Assembly (NCBI RefSeq): GCF_004343585.1
Contig: NZ_SLYW01000002.1
Location: forward strand, 62,001 to 126,000
Reading direction: 5' to 3'
Source of the DNA: Neorhizobium sp. JUb45
GTDB taxonomy: Bacteria > Pseudomonadota > Alphaproteobacteria > Rhizobiales > Rhizobiaceae
DNA: 64,000 nt
Shown here one piece after another: positions 9,767-20,076 of this stretch. A program made the translations under genes and the position numbers. Within the stretch, counting starts at the first letter, position 1. The number at the start of each line of letters is the position of its first letter. The notes beneath the pieces are model-generated. The model was not told the origin of the DNA. It did not search any database and was given only the letters and a program-made list of their open reading frames with translations.

Positions 9767-9801
9767 CAAAAAAGCCGACGGGAAGACCGCCGGCTTTTTT
9801 T
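9767..9801. terminator. Hairpin terminator between fliG and flhB
   Basis: AAAAAAGCCGACGG and CCGCCGGCTTTTTT form a stem with a short loop and U-tracts possible on either strand. On the minus strand it lies directly after the fliG stop and before flhB, so it may limit or end the motA-fliG transcript. Confidence 0.75.
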
Positions 9802-9820
9802 ACTGCTTGATTGGAAGGGA

Positions 9821-10882
9821 TCAGGCGGCTGCGGCCGCTGCCTCCTCGGGCTTTTCGGCGTCGGCTTCCGGATCCTTGAGCTGGATCTGGCCGCTGCCTG
9901 CAAGGCGGATGGCTTCCTGAGCGACAGCGCGACGGGCGATTGCCACTTCGCGCGGGTTGATGACGCCGGTGGCCTGCAGGTCCGATTCGATCATGCGGCG
10001 CTGGCGCGGGCTGATCGCCGAAAGCACGGCTTCCTTGATTTCCATCGAGGCGCCACGCAGCGCCATGGTGATGATATCGCCGGCGATATCGTTGAGCAGC
10101 AGGACGCGGCTGCGCTGCGGCATGGCCAGCAGGTCTTCGAAGAGGAAGATCTTCGGGCGAACCTTGTTGACCGAGGCCTTGCTCATCGTTTCCAGCGAGG
10201 TCAGCAACGTATCGACCTGCGGCTTGTCGAGCTCGTTCATCAGCTCGGCAACCTTGTTGGCGCCGTTCGAATTGCGTTCGGCTTCGATCTTTGCGACGAG
10301 GTCGATCACGCGGTTCTCGATGATCTGCGCAGCCTTCGGGCTGACGTCCTTCATGTTGACCGTACGGTTCATGATGTCGGCGCGGCGGCTTTCCGGCAGT
10401 TCCAGAAGAACCTTGGCGCCGAAGGCAGATGGGATCATCGACAGGATATAAGCAATCGTCTGCGGGTGTTCGCGCAGCAGGAACTTGCCGATAAAGGCCG
10501 GCTCTGCATCCTGCAACTGATCCCAGATCGATGTCTGATAGGCTTCGAAGGCTGTCCGGCGGCCCAGAAGGCCGTCGACTTCCTCGGGGGTGAGACCTTC
10601 TTCGAGAATGCTTTCGATGGCCTTTGCGTTGTCCATCAGTCCCGCACCTTCGGTGAACAGATCCTCGAACTCGTTGACGAGGCCGAGCAGTTCATCCGGA
10701 GGGATTTCACGCAGGTTCTGAGCCGAGGCGATAATCGTCTGCAGCTCTGCCTGGGTGAAATATTTCAAAAGCTTGCCTGCGACGCCCTTGCCCATGGCAA
10801 GAAGCACCGCAGCCGCTTTTTCAGCCTGGGACAGGGGTGAACCGGCTACAGCGCCTCCACCGAAATCCTCGAAGTCCATCAT
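9821..10882 (-). CDS. fliG: Flagellar motor switch protein FliG
   Basis: 353-residue rotor protein that contacts the stators and binds FliF. The N-terminal ([25 protein letters not shown]), middle ([18 protein letters not shown] motif) and C-terminal domains ([21 protein letters not shown], with the charged torque helix) are all present. The ATG at 10882 has GAGGT upstream; a second ATG follows at once. The gene lies between fliN and flhB on the minus strand. An alanine-rich tail ends the protein. Confidence 0.97.
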   Translation of the reverse strand: MMDFEDFGGGAVAGSPLSQAEKAAAVLLAMGKGVAGKLLKYFTQAELQTIIASAQNLREIPPDELLGLVNEFEDLFTEGAGLMDNAKAIESILEEGLTPEEVDGLLGRRTAFEAYQTSIWDQLQDAEPAFIGKFLLREHPQTIAYILSMIPSAFGAKVLLELPESRRADIMNRTVNMKDVSPKAAQIIENRVIDLVAKIEAERNSNGANKVAELMNELDKPQVDTLLTSLETMSKASVNKVRPKIFLFEDLLAMPQRSRVLLLNDIAGDIITMALRGASMEIKEAVLSAISPRQRRMIESDLQATGVINPREVAIARRAVAQEAIRLAGSGQIQLKDPEADAEKPEEAAAAAA

Positions 10883-10911
10883 GGTCTTACCTCACTGTCC
10901 CTACATCGGGA

Positions 10912-11544
10912 TCAGATTGCTTTGGTGCTTAAAACTTCCGTCAGTTTAACGCCGAAGCGCGTATCGTCGTGTTCAAGGACGGTAATCTCGCCCTTTGCAA
11001 TGCGCCGGCCATTGACGGTGATTTCCACCGGTTCGCCGATCTTCTTGTCCAGCGCGATTGTTGCGCCTTCTTCCAGGTTCATCAGGCCTGATACCTGCAT
11101 GCGGCTGGTGCCGAGCACGATCTCGAGATTGATCGGGATATCCATGATCAGGTCGAGATTGGCGTTCAGCGCGCTACCCGGAGCGGCCGAAGCCGCACCC
11201 GAGGAACCACCGAAATCCGAGCTTCCGAAATCCGAACCACCAAAGCTTGCGCCGCCGCCGAGATCGGATCCACCGAAGTCGGAGCCGCCGAAGTCAGACG
11301 TGCCGAAATCCGAAGCGCCGGCCGAAGCCGTATCGTCGAGACCGCCACCGAAAGAGGCGTCGAGATCGAAGTCGCTTGTACCCGCACCGAATTCCGCGTC
11401 GAAAGCAGGAGCCTCGCCGCTGGCATCAGCCTTCAGCACGCCGCGCAGATCGTCGATCGCCTGGTCGAGATCGGCTTCATTGCCGATCGGGGACAGATCA
11501 TCGTTTTCTGTAATAGGTGTCGGTTTCTTAGCCATGGAAAACAT
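10912..11544 (-). CDS. fliN: Flagellar motor switch protein FliN
   Basis: 210-residue C-ring protein. The C-terminal ~85 residues are the SpoA/FliN domain ([44 protein letters not shown]). The N-terminal half is acidic and contains a low-complexity run of SDFGGS-type repeats at about residues 65-120, making it longer than the ~137 residues of enteric FliN. An alternative ATG at 11535 fits the AAGGA site as well or better. Confidence 0.93.
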   Translation of the reverse strand: MFSMAKKPTPITENDDLSPIGNEADLDQAIDDLRGVLKADASGEAPAFDAEFGAGTSDFDLDASFGGGLDDTASAGASDFGTSDFGGSDFGGSDLGGGASFGGSDFGSSDFGGSSGAASAAPGSALNANLDLIMDIPINLEIVLGTSRMQVSGLMNLEEGATIALDKKIGEPVEITVNGRRIAKGEITVLEHDDTRFGVKLTEVLSTKAI

Positions 11545-11611
11545 TATTCCTTATGAAACTTGCGTCAGCCTGCCCAAGGGCACGATTTCATGCTGTGTCA
11601 ACGATCCGTGA

Positions 11612-12577
11612 TCATCCTGCCAGATGCTTGAGGATTTCGTCGTCGCTGCTGATATTATCCTTTACGCGGACCGTATAACGCTCGCCGGAGCGTCCGAATT
11701 CGCACATGTACATGTCCTTGCCGTTGGCGCTGACCTGTACTGAAACATCTCTGGTGTCCTCGAAGCCGATGACATCGCCGGCAGCAAGCCGCGAGATCGT
11801 CGACAAGGTCAGCTTTTCAAGGCGAATACGCGCCTCCAGCGTCACCTGTGAACGGCGCACCTGTTCGTTGATCCGGTCGGTCCAGTCCTGCTTGCCCTTG
11901 GCGATCTGACCCGTGGGCTTCGGCAGTTCCACGCGCGTCTTCAACAGCGCACGCTGCGGAATGATCAGCGCGACCTCGGATTTCACCTGGCCCAGCTCGA
12001 TCGACATGCGCACGACGGCGCCGTATTCGCTGCGGCTGTCATCCTCGTGCTTCGAACGATCGTCGGCATTGTGCGGAGGATCGAGCGTTGCCTCGAAACC
12101 GCCGGCGGCGTTGACGCCGGAGCGCAGCACGTTGCCGATCCGCTCGAACACCATGGCGGCCAGATCGAGTTCGATGTCCGACAGCGAGCGTTCGGCCGGC
12201 TGTTCGATCGTCTCAAGTTCGGCGCCCAGCATCAGTTCCATCAGCGAGATGACAAAACCATTGCCGCAGGCGAGCACGAAGTTCGGGCTCCAGTTGCGCA
12301 GTGAACCGTTGACGAAGGAAAAGGTGTCGCCGAGATCGGCCACCAGTTCCGTCATCAGGCCGCTTTCGCAACCGACGTAACCGACCTGGATAGCAATTCC
12401 GGTTTCGCTGTGAAAAACGTCCGGCAGAAAACCGGAATAAAGCTGGCCGAAGTCGCCGCAGATCTTTTCCACCGTCTGCCGGTCACCCAGCCCGCCGGTG
12501 AGCTTGGCGAGCAGCGAATGTTCCATTGCAGGAGCGTGGGACGAGGCGTGATTTTCGGAGGCGTTCACGTCTGTCAT
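11612..12577 (-). CDS. fliM: Flagellar motor switch protein FliM
   Basis: 321-residue C-ring protein that binds phosphorylated CheY. The middle CheC-like domain is at ~50-230 and the SpoA domain at ~245-310 (LEARIRLEKLTLSTISRLAAGDVIGF). The N-terminal CheY-binding helix expected in FliM is not obvious, as is common in alphaproteobacterial FliM. It starts 3 bases after the motA stop and precedes fliN, in the order motA-fliM-fliN-fliG. Confidence 0.93.
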   Translation of the reverse strand: MTDVNASENHASSHAPAMEHSLLAKLTGGLGDRQTVEKICGDFGQLYSGFLPDVFHSETGIAIQVGYVGCESGLMTELVADLGDTFSFVNGSLRNWSPNFVLACGNGFVISLMELMLGAELETIEQPAERSLSDIELDLAAMVFERIGNVLRSGVNAAGGFEATLDPPHNADDRSKHEDDSRSEYGAVVRMSIELGQVKSEVALIIPQRALLKTRVELPKPTGQIAKGKQDWTDRINEQVRRSQVTLEARIRLEKLTLSTISRLAAGDVIGFEDTRDVSVQVSANGKDMYMCEFGRSGERYTVRVKDNISSDDEILKHLAG

Positions 12578-12580
12578 GGT

Positions 12581-13456
12581 TTAGGCCGCCTTCTCTGCGC
12601 CGCCGCCCGGGTTCATCATTTCCTGCTCGACCGAGTCGATGGACGGGCGCTCGTAGTTGGAAATCGTTTTGCGACCATATTCGAGCGCGACCTGCGGAAC
12701 CGAGCCGTTCATGTAGGCAAGCAGGGTCTGCTTGACGATGATGTAGAGGCGGTGCTGCTTGCCGCGGACGATCTTGATCTGCGAGGTGAGCGGATTGACG
12801 AGGCAATAGGACAGGAAGATGCCGAGCATGGTGCCGACGAGAGCGGCGCCGATCAGGCCACCGAGCACTTCCGGCGATTCGTTGATCTTGGCCATGGCCT
12901 TGATGACGCCGAGAACGGCGGCGATGATGCCGATGGCCGGAAAGCTGTCACCGATCGCAACGATCGAATGATAGGGCTTCATCTTGTCGTGCATCATCGT
13001 TTCGATTTCTTCATCCATCAGCGCCTCGATCTCGTGGCTGCGGGCATTGCCGATGATGATGAGACGAACGTAGTCACAGATGAAGGATGTCAGTTCCTTG
13101 TTCTTCAAAACGGTCGGGGCCGACTGGAAGATCGGGGATTCGTCCGGATTGTCGATATGGGCTTCGATCTCGTTGCGCGACTTGGTGCGCAGGTCACGCA
13201 TCAGCGAATAAAGAACGCCGAGCACGTCGAGATAATGACGCTCTTTCGGAACCGCATATTTGAAGGCCTCGGCCATCGCCTTGCCGGAATCCTTCACGAC
13301 TTTCAGCGGGTTACCCATGATGAAGGCGCCGACGCCGGCACCGCCGATGATGACCAGCTCGAACGGCTGGAAAAGCGCGTCCACATGTCCACCCATCGCC
13401 ATGAAGCCGCCCAAAATGCAGCCGACGGTGATCACAAATCCGATAATAATAGTCAT
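12581..13456 (-). CDS. motA: Flagellar motor stator protein MotA
   Basis: 291-residue proton-channel stator subunit with four membrane segments, beginning [18 protein letters not shown] and [20 protein letters not shown]. Later segments include [14 protein letters not shown] and [16 protein letters not shown], where channel proline residues lie. The start was set at 13456 because the family N-terminus begins there, although the frame is open to 13729. Its partner motB lies at 31790. It heads the minus-strand operon divergent from flgF. Confidence 0.94.
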   Translation of the reverse strand: MTIIIGFVITVGCILGGFMAMGGHVDALFQPFELVIIGGAGVGAFIMGNPLKVVKDSGKAMAEAFKYAVPKERHYLDVLGVLYSLMRDLRTKSRNEIEAHIDNPDESPIFQSAPTVLKNKELTSFICDYVRLIIIGNARSHEIEALMDEEIETMMHDKMKPYHSIVAIGDSFPAIGIIAAVLGVIKAMAKINESPEVLGGLIGAALVGTMLGIFLSYCLVNPLTSQIKIVRGKQHRLYIIVKQTLLAYMNGSVPQVALEYGRKTISNYERPSIDSVEQEMMNPGGGAEKAA

Positions 13457-13723
13457 CGCGTGTCTATGCCCGATCGTTTTCTCGTGGTCATTGGATACGG
13501 GTTCTGGCTTGCGTGAGGCTGGCTGTGGCTGGCTTTTCGCCAATCCGGCCAGATACCGCCGAACCGCGATATGAGACAGCCTCGCACAAGTCTTTACGCC
13601 TAGTTTCCGCGAAGATCGGACGGATTTCCGCCCGACGCGAGCATGCCTGACGGACGCACTCCTTATAGATCGCCGGCCCGGACATGCTCTCGACCCTATC
13701 CCTGAAACACGGAGGCAGATGAT
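13457..13723. promoter_or_regulatory. Divergent promoter region between motA and flgF
   Basis: 267 bases between the divergent motA and flgF operons. I see no TTAA-N7-TTAA box, no strong hairpin and no convincing coding frame apart from upstream extensions of motA. It must contain at least two promoters, probably Rem-dependent given the genes served, but I cannot place them. Confidence 0.5.
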
Positions 13724-14458
13724 ATGCAATCCGGACTGTATGTCGGTATTTCTTCACAGATCGCGCTCGAGCGCCGGCTCAACACGATTGCCGACAACAT
13801 GGCAAACATGAACACCGTCGGCTTTCGCGCAACGGAAGTGAAATTCGACGAGGTCATGAGCAAGACCCGTAACGATATCAACGCCAAGGTCGCCTTCGTC
13901 ACCCAGGGTAACGACTATCTTTCCACCCGCAGCGGCGCCATGGAAGCCAGCGGCAATTCGCTCGACTTCGCCATCAAGGGCGATGGTTATTTCTCGATCG
14001 ATACGCCGGCCGGCCAGGTTCTGACGCGTGACGGCCGCTTCACCATGAAGGAAACCGGTGAACTGGTTTCCGTGCGCGGTTTCCCCGTTCTCGACGCCGG
14101 CGGTGCGCCGATCCAGCTCAACCGCGCCGGCAGCCCGCCGCAGGTTGGCGCCGATGGTGGCATCATGCAGGATGGCGTCCGCGTCGGCCAAATCGGCGTC
14201 TTCTCTGCCGACCTCTCCAAGGGGTATCTGCGTTATGAAAACTCGGGCGTGATCCCGACGGAAAATCCGCAGCCGGTCATCGATACGGTCAGCACCTCCG
14301 TCGTGCAGGGTTATGTCGAGGAATCCAACGTCAACGGCATCAGCCAGATGACCGAACTCATCCAGGTCAACCGCGCCTTCGAAGGCATTGCCTCGCTGAT
14401 GCGCGACAGCGAATCGTCACTCTCCGAAGCGATCAAGACTTTGGGCGGCTCCCGCTAA
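13724..14458 (+). CDS. flgF: Flagellar proximal rod protein FlgF
   Basis: 244-residue rod protein exported by the flagellar type III system. It has the flagellar rod/hook N-terminal motif ([18 protein letters not shown]), the central [12 protein letters not shown] segment and the C-terminal [22 protein letters not shown] heptad motif. GGAGG lies upstream of the ATG. First gene of the plus-strand operon running to fliP. Confidence 0.95.
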   Translation: MQSGLYVGISSQIALERRLNTIADNMANMNTVGFRATEVKFDEVMSKTRNDINAKVAFVTQGNDYLSTRSGAMEASGNSLDFAIKGDGYFSIDTPAGQVLTRDGRFTMKETGELVSVRGFPVLDAGGAPIQLNRAGSPPQVGADGGIMQDGVRVGQIGVFSADLSKGYLRYENSGVIPTENPQPVIDTVSTSVVQGYVEESNVNGISQMTELIQVNRAFEGIASLMRDSESSLSEAIKTLGGSR

Positions 14459-14472
14459 GGATCATCTGACCG

Positions 14473-15855
14473 ATGGAAACGATCATTGCCGAAACTTTGG
14501 CATCGGGCAGGCTGGCGCATCTCGCCGGCCTCGCCAGGCGCCACGCCGCGCCGCAACAGTCCGTCGCCCATGGCGGCCGCGTGCGCACCATTGCCGCCGG
14601 GCATTATACCGTCAGCGGTCTTTCCAAACATGTGCGGCTGGGTGAATTCGTTGGCCATCGCAGCGCTACCGGCATTCATCTGGGTGAAGTCGTCCGCGTC
14701 GAGCAGGATGTGATCTACGTCTGCCCGATCGAGCCGGGCGAACCGATCGGCATCGGTGACGTCGTCATCGAAAAAGGGGCTTTCCGTATTGCACCTGATG
14801 ACAGCTGGTGTGGTCGTACGATCAATTCGCTGGGCGAGCCGATCGACAATCGCGGACCGTTGTCATCCGGCTTCGAGCGCCGCTCGATCTCCAACACGGC
14901 GCCGCCTTCGATGACCCGCAAGCGCGTCGAGACCGGTTTCATGACCGGCGTGCGCGCCATCGATATCTTTTCACCACTCTGCCTCGGCCAGCGTCTGGGC
15001 ATTTTCGCCGGTTCCGGTGTCGGTAAATCGACGCTTCTGTCCATGCTTGCCCGCGCCGATGCCTTCGACAAGGTGGTGATCGCGCTGGTTGGCGAACGTG
15101 GCCGTGAAGTGCGTGAATTCATCGAGGATACGCTCGGTGACAATATGTCGAAATCGATCGCCGTCGTTGCCACCTCCGACGAAAGCCCGATGCTGCGCAA
15201 GATGGCGCCATTGGTGGCGATCACCATCGCCGAACATTTTCGCGACAAGGGCGAGAACGTCCTGTTCATCGCCGACAGCGTCACCCGTTTCGCCCATGCC
15301 ATCCGCGAGGTGGCCGTTGCCGCCGGCGAGCCGCCGGTCGCCCGCGGTTATCCGGCTTCCGTCTTCACCGAACTGCCGCGCCTGCTGGAACGGTCAGGTC
15401 CCGGCCCGGAAGGCACCGGCACGATCACCGCGATCATCTCCATCCTCGTCGATGGCGACAACCATAACGACCCGATCGCCGACTCGGCGCGCGGCATTCT
15501 CGATGGCCATATCGTTCTCGAGCGCAGCCTGGCGGAGGAAGGGCGTTATCCGCCCATCAATCCGCTGTCGTCGATCTCGCGTCTGGCCCGCAAGGCCTGG
15601 AGCGGCGATCAGGAAAAGCTGGTGTCGCGCCTGAAGTCGCTGATCCACCGCTTCGAGGAAACCCGCGATCTTCGTCTGATCGGCGGTTACCGCGCCGGCA
15701 GTGACGGCGATCTCGATATGGCGATCAAGCAGGTACCGATCATCTACGACGTGCTCAAGCAGACGCCGTCCGACCAACCCAGTGCAGATGCCTATGCCGA
15801 CCTTGCCAACGCGTTGCGGGCAGGTATGGCGCCGCCACCCCGAGCGAGAGGATAA
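14473..15855 (+). CDS. fliI: Flagellar export ATPase FliI
   Basis: 460-residue F1-beta-like ATPase that energises flagellar protein export. The Walker A motif GSGVGKST is at ~182-189, the Walker B region VLFIADSVTRFAHA at ~265, and the ARGYPASVF and GPGPEGTGTIT motifs follow. The length is standard. It starts 14 bases after flgF. Its regulator FliH appears to be the gene at 31149. Confidence 0.97.
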   Translation: METIIAETLASGRLAHLAGLARRHAAPQQSVAHGGRVRTIAAGHYTVSGLSKHVRLGEFVGHRSATGIHLGEVVRVEQDVIYVCPIEPGEPIGIGDVVIEKGAFRIAPDDSWCGRTINSLGEPIDNRGPLSSGFERRSISNTAPPSMTRKRVETGFMTGVRAIDIFSPLCLGQRLGIFAGSGVGKSTLLSMLARADAFDKVVIALVGERGREVREFIEDTLGDNMSKSIAVVATSDESPMLRKMAPLVAITIAEHFRDKGENVLFIADSVTRFAHAIREVAVAAGEPPVARGYPASVFTELPRLLERSGPGPEGTGTITAIISILVDGDNHNDPIADSARGILDGHIVLERSLAEEGRYPPINPLSSISRLARKAWSGDQEKLVSRLKSLIHRFEETRDLRLIGGYRAGSDGDLDMAIKQVPIIYDVLKQTPSDQPSADAYADLANALRAGMAPPPRARG

Positions 15856-15858
15856 ACC

Positions 15859-16437
15859 GTGATCGAAGACGACCAGGATATTCCGGTAAAGCCGATCAGG
15901 GCGCAGAAGCCGAAATCCAAGCTTTCCGACCACATGGTGCTGGCAATCGGCATCGCGCTTGCAGGCGCGTCCGCCTTTTTCCCGTGGTATGTGTTTCTGA
16001 ACGAAGACAAATTCGGCATCAAGGTCACGCCGATGGATCACACCCGTGATCTGCCGCCGGGCCATGCCCGCAATGTCTTCAGCGTTTCGCCGCTGGCCAT
16101 GGTCGACAATTCCAAGGACGACCAGCCGAAGCCGCCGATCGATCCTATCGACAACATCACCACGGCGACGACCTCGTCCGTGGGTGCCGTTCGTCAGGGA
16201 CCGCCGCAGGATCTGATGGAAGAACAACCGCTTCCGGGCCGTGGCGGTTTCCGCCTGATGCATGTCTCGAACGGCCGCGCGCTGATCGAGGATGCTGCCG
16301 GCATGTACATGGTGCGCGTCGGTTCGATCCTGCCGGACAACAGCCGTCTCGCCACGCTGGAGCAGCGTGAGGGCAAGTGGGTGATCGTCACTTCGGCCGG
16401 TGAAATCTATTCGAGCCAGGGAACGTCGCGTCCGTAA
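15859..16437 (+). CDS. Uncharacterised membrane-anchored protein in the flagellar operon
   Basis: 192 residues starting at a GTG 3 bases after fliI with a GAGAGGA site. There is one transmembrane segment at ~27-45 after a basic N-terminus, then a proline-rich periplasmic stretch and a C-terminal small domain (GGFRLMHVSNGRALIEDAAGMYMVRVGSILPD). This topology suggests an inner-membrane protein facing the periplasm. The position between fliI and flgB is conserved in the rhizobial cluster as I know it; the function is unknown to me. Confidence 0.8.
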   Translation: MIEDDQDIPVKPIRAQKPKSKLSDHMVLAIGIALAGASAFFPWYVFLNEDKFGIKVTPMDHTRDLPPGHARNVFSVSPLAMVDNSKDDQPKPPIDPIDNITTATTSSVGAVRQGPPQDLMEEQPLPGRGGFRLMHVSNGRALIEDAAGMYMVRVGSILPDNSRLATLEQREGKWVIVTSAGEIYSSQGTSRP

Positions 16438-16490
16438 GTCTGACGCAAGATTGCTAACATAGGCTTCAGCTACAAAATGGAGAGAAGCCT

Positions 16491-16877
16491 ATGCAACCCA
16501 TTCAATTATTCGCGCTGGCATCCAAGCAGGCCGAGTGGTTGTCTGTGCGCCAGGAAGTCGTCGCCAACAACATCGCCAATGCCAATACGCCGCAATACAA
16601 GGCGAAGGATGTAGCCTCCTTCGACGCTGTTCTCGACAACACGTCGATGCGGATGGCGCGCACCAATTCGGCGCATTTCGGCGACAGCCAGCTCAGCAAT
16701 AACGTCAAGGTCGAGGAAGCCGCTCTTAACGACGAGATCGGCATCCAGGAATCCGGCAACACCGTCGCGCTCTCCAAGGAGCTGTCGAAGGCCGGTGAAG
16801 TCAAACGCCAGTACGAGCTCAGTGCCAATCTGGTGAAGTCGTTCAACAGCATGATGCTTTTGACAGTGAAGAGGTAA
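16491..16877 (+). CDS. flgB: Flagellar proximal rod protein FlgB
   Basis: 128-residue rod subunit. It shows the rod N-terminal motif ([30 protein letters not shown]) and a C-terminal helix ([23 protein letters not shown]). Start ATG with GGAGAGAAG upstream. Followed after 4 bases by flgC. Confidence 0.95.
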   Translation: MQPIQLFALASKQAEWLSVRQEVVANNIANANTPQYKAKDVASFDAVLDNTSMRMARTNSAHFGDSQLSNNVKVEEAALNDEIGIQESGNTVALSKELSKAGEVKRQYELSANLVKSFNSMMLLTVKR

Positions 16878-16881
16878 GGAA

Positions 16882-17301
16882 ATGGATCCGCTCGCAGCCG
16901 CTTCGAAGATCGCAGGGTCGGGGATGGAGGCCCAGGCCACCCGACTTCGCATCGTATCGGAAAACATCGCCAACGCACGCACCACGGGCGACACGCCCGG
17001 CGCCGATCCCTATCGTCGCAAGACCATCACCTTCGGCGCCGAAATGGACAAGGCAGCCGGCGCGGAGCTGGTCGGGGTCAAGAAGCTTGGCGTTGATCGG
17101 GGCGAGTTTGCCCAGGAATACGATCCGAGCCATCCGGCTGCCGACGCGAAGGGCATGGTCAAGATGCCCAATGTCAACATGCTCATCGAAATGGCCGACA
17201 TGCGCGAAGCCAATCGCAGCTACGACGCCAATCTCCAGATGATCAAGCAGACGCGTGACATCGTTTCCTCCACAATCGAACTTCTCAAGGGTGCGCAATG
17301 A
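16882..17301 (+). CDS. flgC: Flagellar proximal rod protein FlgC
   Basis: 139-residue rod subunit with the N-terminal motif [20 protein letters not shown] and the C-terminal signature [26 protein letters not shown]. The stop overlaps the fliE start by 4 bases, typical of this tightly packed rod operon. Confidence 0.95.
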   Translation: MDPLAAASKIAGSGMEAQATRLRIVSENIANARTTGDTPGADPYRRKTITFGAEMDKAAGAELVGVKKLGVDRGEFAQEYDPSHPAADAKGMVKMPNVNMLIEMADMREANRSYDANLQMIKQTRDIVSSTIELLKGAQ

Positions 17302-17636
17302 TTGACGCAATCAAGAACGTAAGCTCGCTTTCGCTTTCCCGCGGTATCGGCTCCATCTCGTCGGACGAGAACACCACCTCGCTGCTCGGCCAGGTCCAGA
17401 AGCCGGTAGAAAACGCCGGCCTCAGCTTTGCAAACGTGCTCGGCAATGTCGCTTCGACCGCGCTGGACAATCTGAAGACCGCCGAAAGCAAGTCGATCGA
17501 TGCCATCCAGGGCAAGGCCAACACGCGTGAAGTCGTGGATGCCGTCATGGAAGCAAACCAGTCGCTGCAGACCGCAATCGCCCTGCGCGACAAGCTGGTC
17601 TCGGCATATCTCGATATCTCGAAGATGCAGATCTAG
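17298..17636 (+). CDS. fliE: Flagellar hook-basal body protein FliE
   Basis: 112-residue MS-ring/rod junction protein, the first exported rod component. The family pattern [22 protein letters not shown] followed by [38 protein letters not shown] is clear. Coupled to flgC by an ATGA overlap. Confidence 0.94.
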   Translation: MIDAIKNVSSLSLSRGIGSISSDENTTSLLGQVQKPVENAGLSFANVLGNVASTALDNLKTAESKSIDAIQGKANTREVVDAVMEANQSLQTAIALRDKLVSAYLDISKMQI

Positions 17637-17657
17637 TAGCGGACAAGGAACCTACCG

Positions 17658-18446
17658 ATGAGAGCACTTTCCGTTGCAGCGACGGGCATGGATGCCCAGC
17701 AGACCAATCTTGAGGTCATCGCCCACAACATCGCCAACATCAACACGACCGGCTTCAAGCGCGGTCGCGCTGAGTTTTCTGATCTTCTCTACCAGACCGA
17801 ACGTGCCCAGGGTGTGCCGAACCGTGCCAACCAGGCGATCGTGCCGGAAGGCGCCAATGTCGGTCTCGGTGTGCAGACCGCAGCTGTTCGCTACATCCAC
17901 GAGCAGGGCGAACTGACCCACACGGAAAACAACCTCGATCTGGCCATTGTCGGTCGTGGTTTCTTCCAGGTGCAGTCGCCCGATGGCGGCACGATGTACA
18001 CCCGCGCCGGTGCCTTCAACCAGAATGGCGACGGCCAGCTGGTCACCATCGAAGGTTATCAGGTTATCCCCAACATCACCTTCCCGGCTGATGTGACGGA
18101 AACCGTCATCAGCCGTACCGGTCAGGTCAGCGTTCGTATCGGCAACGCCACCGACTATACCGAGGTCGGCCAGCTCACGATGGCGAACTTTGCCAACGAA
18201 GCCGGCCTGAAGCCGCTCGGCGATAACCTCTATGCGGAAACGCCGGCATCGGGCGAAGCGGTCATCGCCGCTCCGGAAGATCCGGGCTACGGCTATCTCC
18301 GTCAGGGTTATCTCGAATCGTCCAACGTCGATGCGGTCAAGGAAATCACCGACCTGATCTCGGCGCAGCGCGCCTACGAGATGAATTCCAAGGTCATCAC
18401 GACGGCCGACGAAATGGCCTCCATCGTCAGTAAAAACCTCAAGTAA
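17658..18446 (+). CDS. flgG: Flagellar distal rod protein FlgG
   Basis: 262-residue distal rod subunit. It begins [31 protein letters not shown] and ends with the [29 protein letters not shown] motif, both diagnostic for FlgG. The length matches the family. Lies between fliE and flgA. Confidence 0.96.
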   Translation: MRALSVAATGMDAQQTNLEVIAHNIANINTTGFKRGRAEFSDLLYQTERAQGVPNRANQAIVPEGANVGLGVQTAAVRYIHEQGELTHTENNLDLAIVGRGFFQVQSPDGGTMYTRAGAFNQNGDGQLVTIEGYQVIPNITFPADVTETVISRTGQVSVRIGNATDYTEVGQLTMANFANEAGLKPLGDNLYAETPASGEAVIAAPEDPGYGYLRQGYLESSNVDAVKEITDLISAQRAYEMNSKVITTADEMASIVSKNLK

Positions 18447-18466
18447 ACCCAAAAGGCAGGGCAGAC

Positions 18467-18961
18467 ATGATGTTTCGCCGGACACACGAAAATGCAGCAG
18501 GGATCGGTCGAAAGACGGTCCTTGCCCTTCTGTCGCTTCTCGCTGCGAGCCTGGCTATGCCGGCCGCAGCCGACATGGGCATGGCCGTCGTGCCGACGCG
18601 GATCATCTATCCGGGCGAGGAAATCGCCCCGTCTTCCCTCGATGTGGTCGAGGTGACCAACCCCAATCTCGCCGGCGACTTCGCGCGCTCCGTCGAGGAA
18701 GTCACGGGAATGATCACCAACCGCACGCTGCTGCCGGGCCGCACGATCCTCGTGTCGTCCCTGCGGGTTCCCTATCTGGTCAAACGCGGCGCCAATGTGC
18801 GCCTGACTTTCGGCATCGGCAATATGACCATTTCCGCATCCGGCTCGCCGCTGCAGAACGGTTCGGTCGGCGATGTCATCCGTGTCCGTAACATCGATTC
18901 CGGCCTGTCCGTCAGCGGCACTGTGATGGCCGACGGCACCGTGCAGGTGATGGCGAAATGA
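18467..18961 (+). CDS. flgA: Flagellar P-ring assembly chaperone FlgA
   Basis: 164 residues with a signal peptide (hydrophobic ~15-36, AAADMG cleavage region) and the SAF/ChapFlgA domain (GEEIAPSSLDVVEV, LLPGRTIL). It acts in the periplasm to assist FlgI ring formation and is encoded directly before flgI, whose start overlaps its stop. Confidence 0.92.
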   Translation: MMFRRTHENAAGIGRKTVLALLSLLAASLAMPAAADMGMAVVPTRIIYPGEEIAPSSLDVVEVTNPNLAGDFARSVEEVTGMITNRTLLPGRTILVSSLRVPYLVKRGANVRLTFGIGNMTISASGSPLQNGSVGDVIRVRNIDSGLSVSGTVMADGTVQVMAK

Positions 18962-20076
18962 TCATGAAGCGTATTTTAGCCCTTTCCCTCGCGATCGCGA
19001 CCGTTTTCGGTCCCGTGCAGCCGGCCTTTGCCGATGCGGCCCGCATCAAGGATATTGCCTCGCTGCAAGCAGGTCGTGAAAACCAGCTGATCGGTTATGG
19101 TCTCGTCGTCGGTCTGCAGGGATCGGGCGACAGCCTGCGTTCCTCGCCGTTCACCGAGCAGTCCATGCGCGCCATGCTGCAGAACCTCGGCATTTCCACG
19201 CAAGGCGGCCAGTCGAGCGCCAAGAACCTCGCGGCCGTCATGGTGACCGCCAACCTGCCGCCATTTGCCAGCCCCGGCAGCCGTATCGACGTCAATGTCT
19301 CTTCGCTCGGCGATGCCACCTCGCTGCGTGGCGGTACGCTGGTGATGACCTCGCTGTCCGGCGCCGATGGCCAGATCTACGCCGTTGCCCAGGGCGCGGT
19401 CGTCGTGTCCGGCTTTCAGGCGCAGGGTGCGGCCGCAACGCTGACCGAAGGTGTCACCACATCCGGCCGCGTGCCGAACGGTGCCATCATCGAGCGCGAA
19501 CTGCCGTCCAAGTTCAAGGATGGGGTCAATCTGGTCCTGCAATTGCGCAACCCCGATTTTTCCACCGCGCAGCGCATGGCCGATGCGGTCAACATGTTCG
19601 CTTCGCAGCGTTACGGCGGCCCGGTCGCGGAAGCCCGTGACAGCCAGGAAGTCATAATTTCCAAACCGCGCCAGGCTGACCTGACCCGGCTGATGGCCGA
19701 GATCGAAAACCTCATCGTCCAGACCGATACCCCCGCCAAGGTCGTCATCAATGAGCGCACCGGCACGATCGTCATCGGTGCGGATGTGAAGGTTTCACGC
19801 GTCGCCGTCAGCTACGGCACGCTCACCGTACAGGTCACCGAAACACCGCAGGTCATCCAGCCCGAACCGTTCTCGCGCGGCGAGACGGCGGTTCAGGAAC
19901 AGACCGACATCATGGCGATGAAGGACGGCGGCCAGGTCGCCATCCTCAACGGTCCCGACCTGCGCACACTGGTTGCCGGCCTCAACAGCATCGGCGTCAA
20001 GCCGGACGGCGTCATCGCCATCCTGCAGGGCATCAAGTCCGCAGGTGCGCTTCAGGCGGAACTGGTGCTGCAATGA
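18958..20076 (+). CDS. flgI: Flagellar P-ring protein FlgI
   Basis: 372 residues with an N-terminal signal peptide (ILALSLAIATVFGPVQPAFA) and the FlgI core (RIKDIASLQAGRENQLIGYGLVVGL and TGTIVIGADVKV). It forms the periplasmic ring in the peptidoglycan layer. A second ATG at 18964 is an equally good start. Confidence 0.96.
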   Translation: MIMKRILALSLAIATVFGPVQPAFADAARIKDIASLQAGRENQLIGYGLVVGLQGSGDSLRSSPFTEQSMRAMLQNLGISTQGGQSSAKNLAAVMVTANLPPFASPGSRIDVNVSSLGDATSLRGGTLVMTSLSGADGQIYAVAQGAVVVSGFQAQGAAATLTEGVTTSGRVPNGAIIERELPSKFKDGVNLVLQLRNPDFSTAQRMADAVNMFASQRYGGPVAEARDSQEVIISKPRQADLTRLMAEIENLIVQTDTPAKVVINERTGTIVIGADVKVSRVAVSYGTLTVQVTETPQVIQPEPFSRGETAVQEQTDIMAMKDGGQVAILNGPDLRTLVAGLNSIGVKPDGVIAILQGIKSAGALQAELVLQ

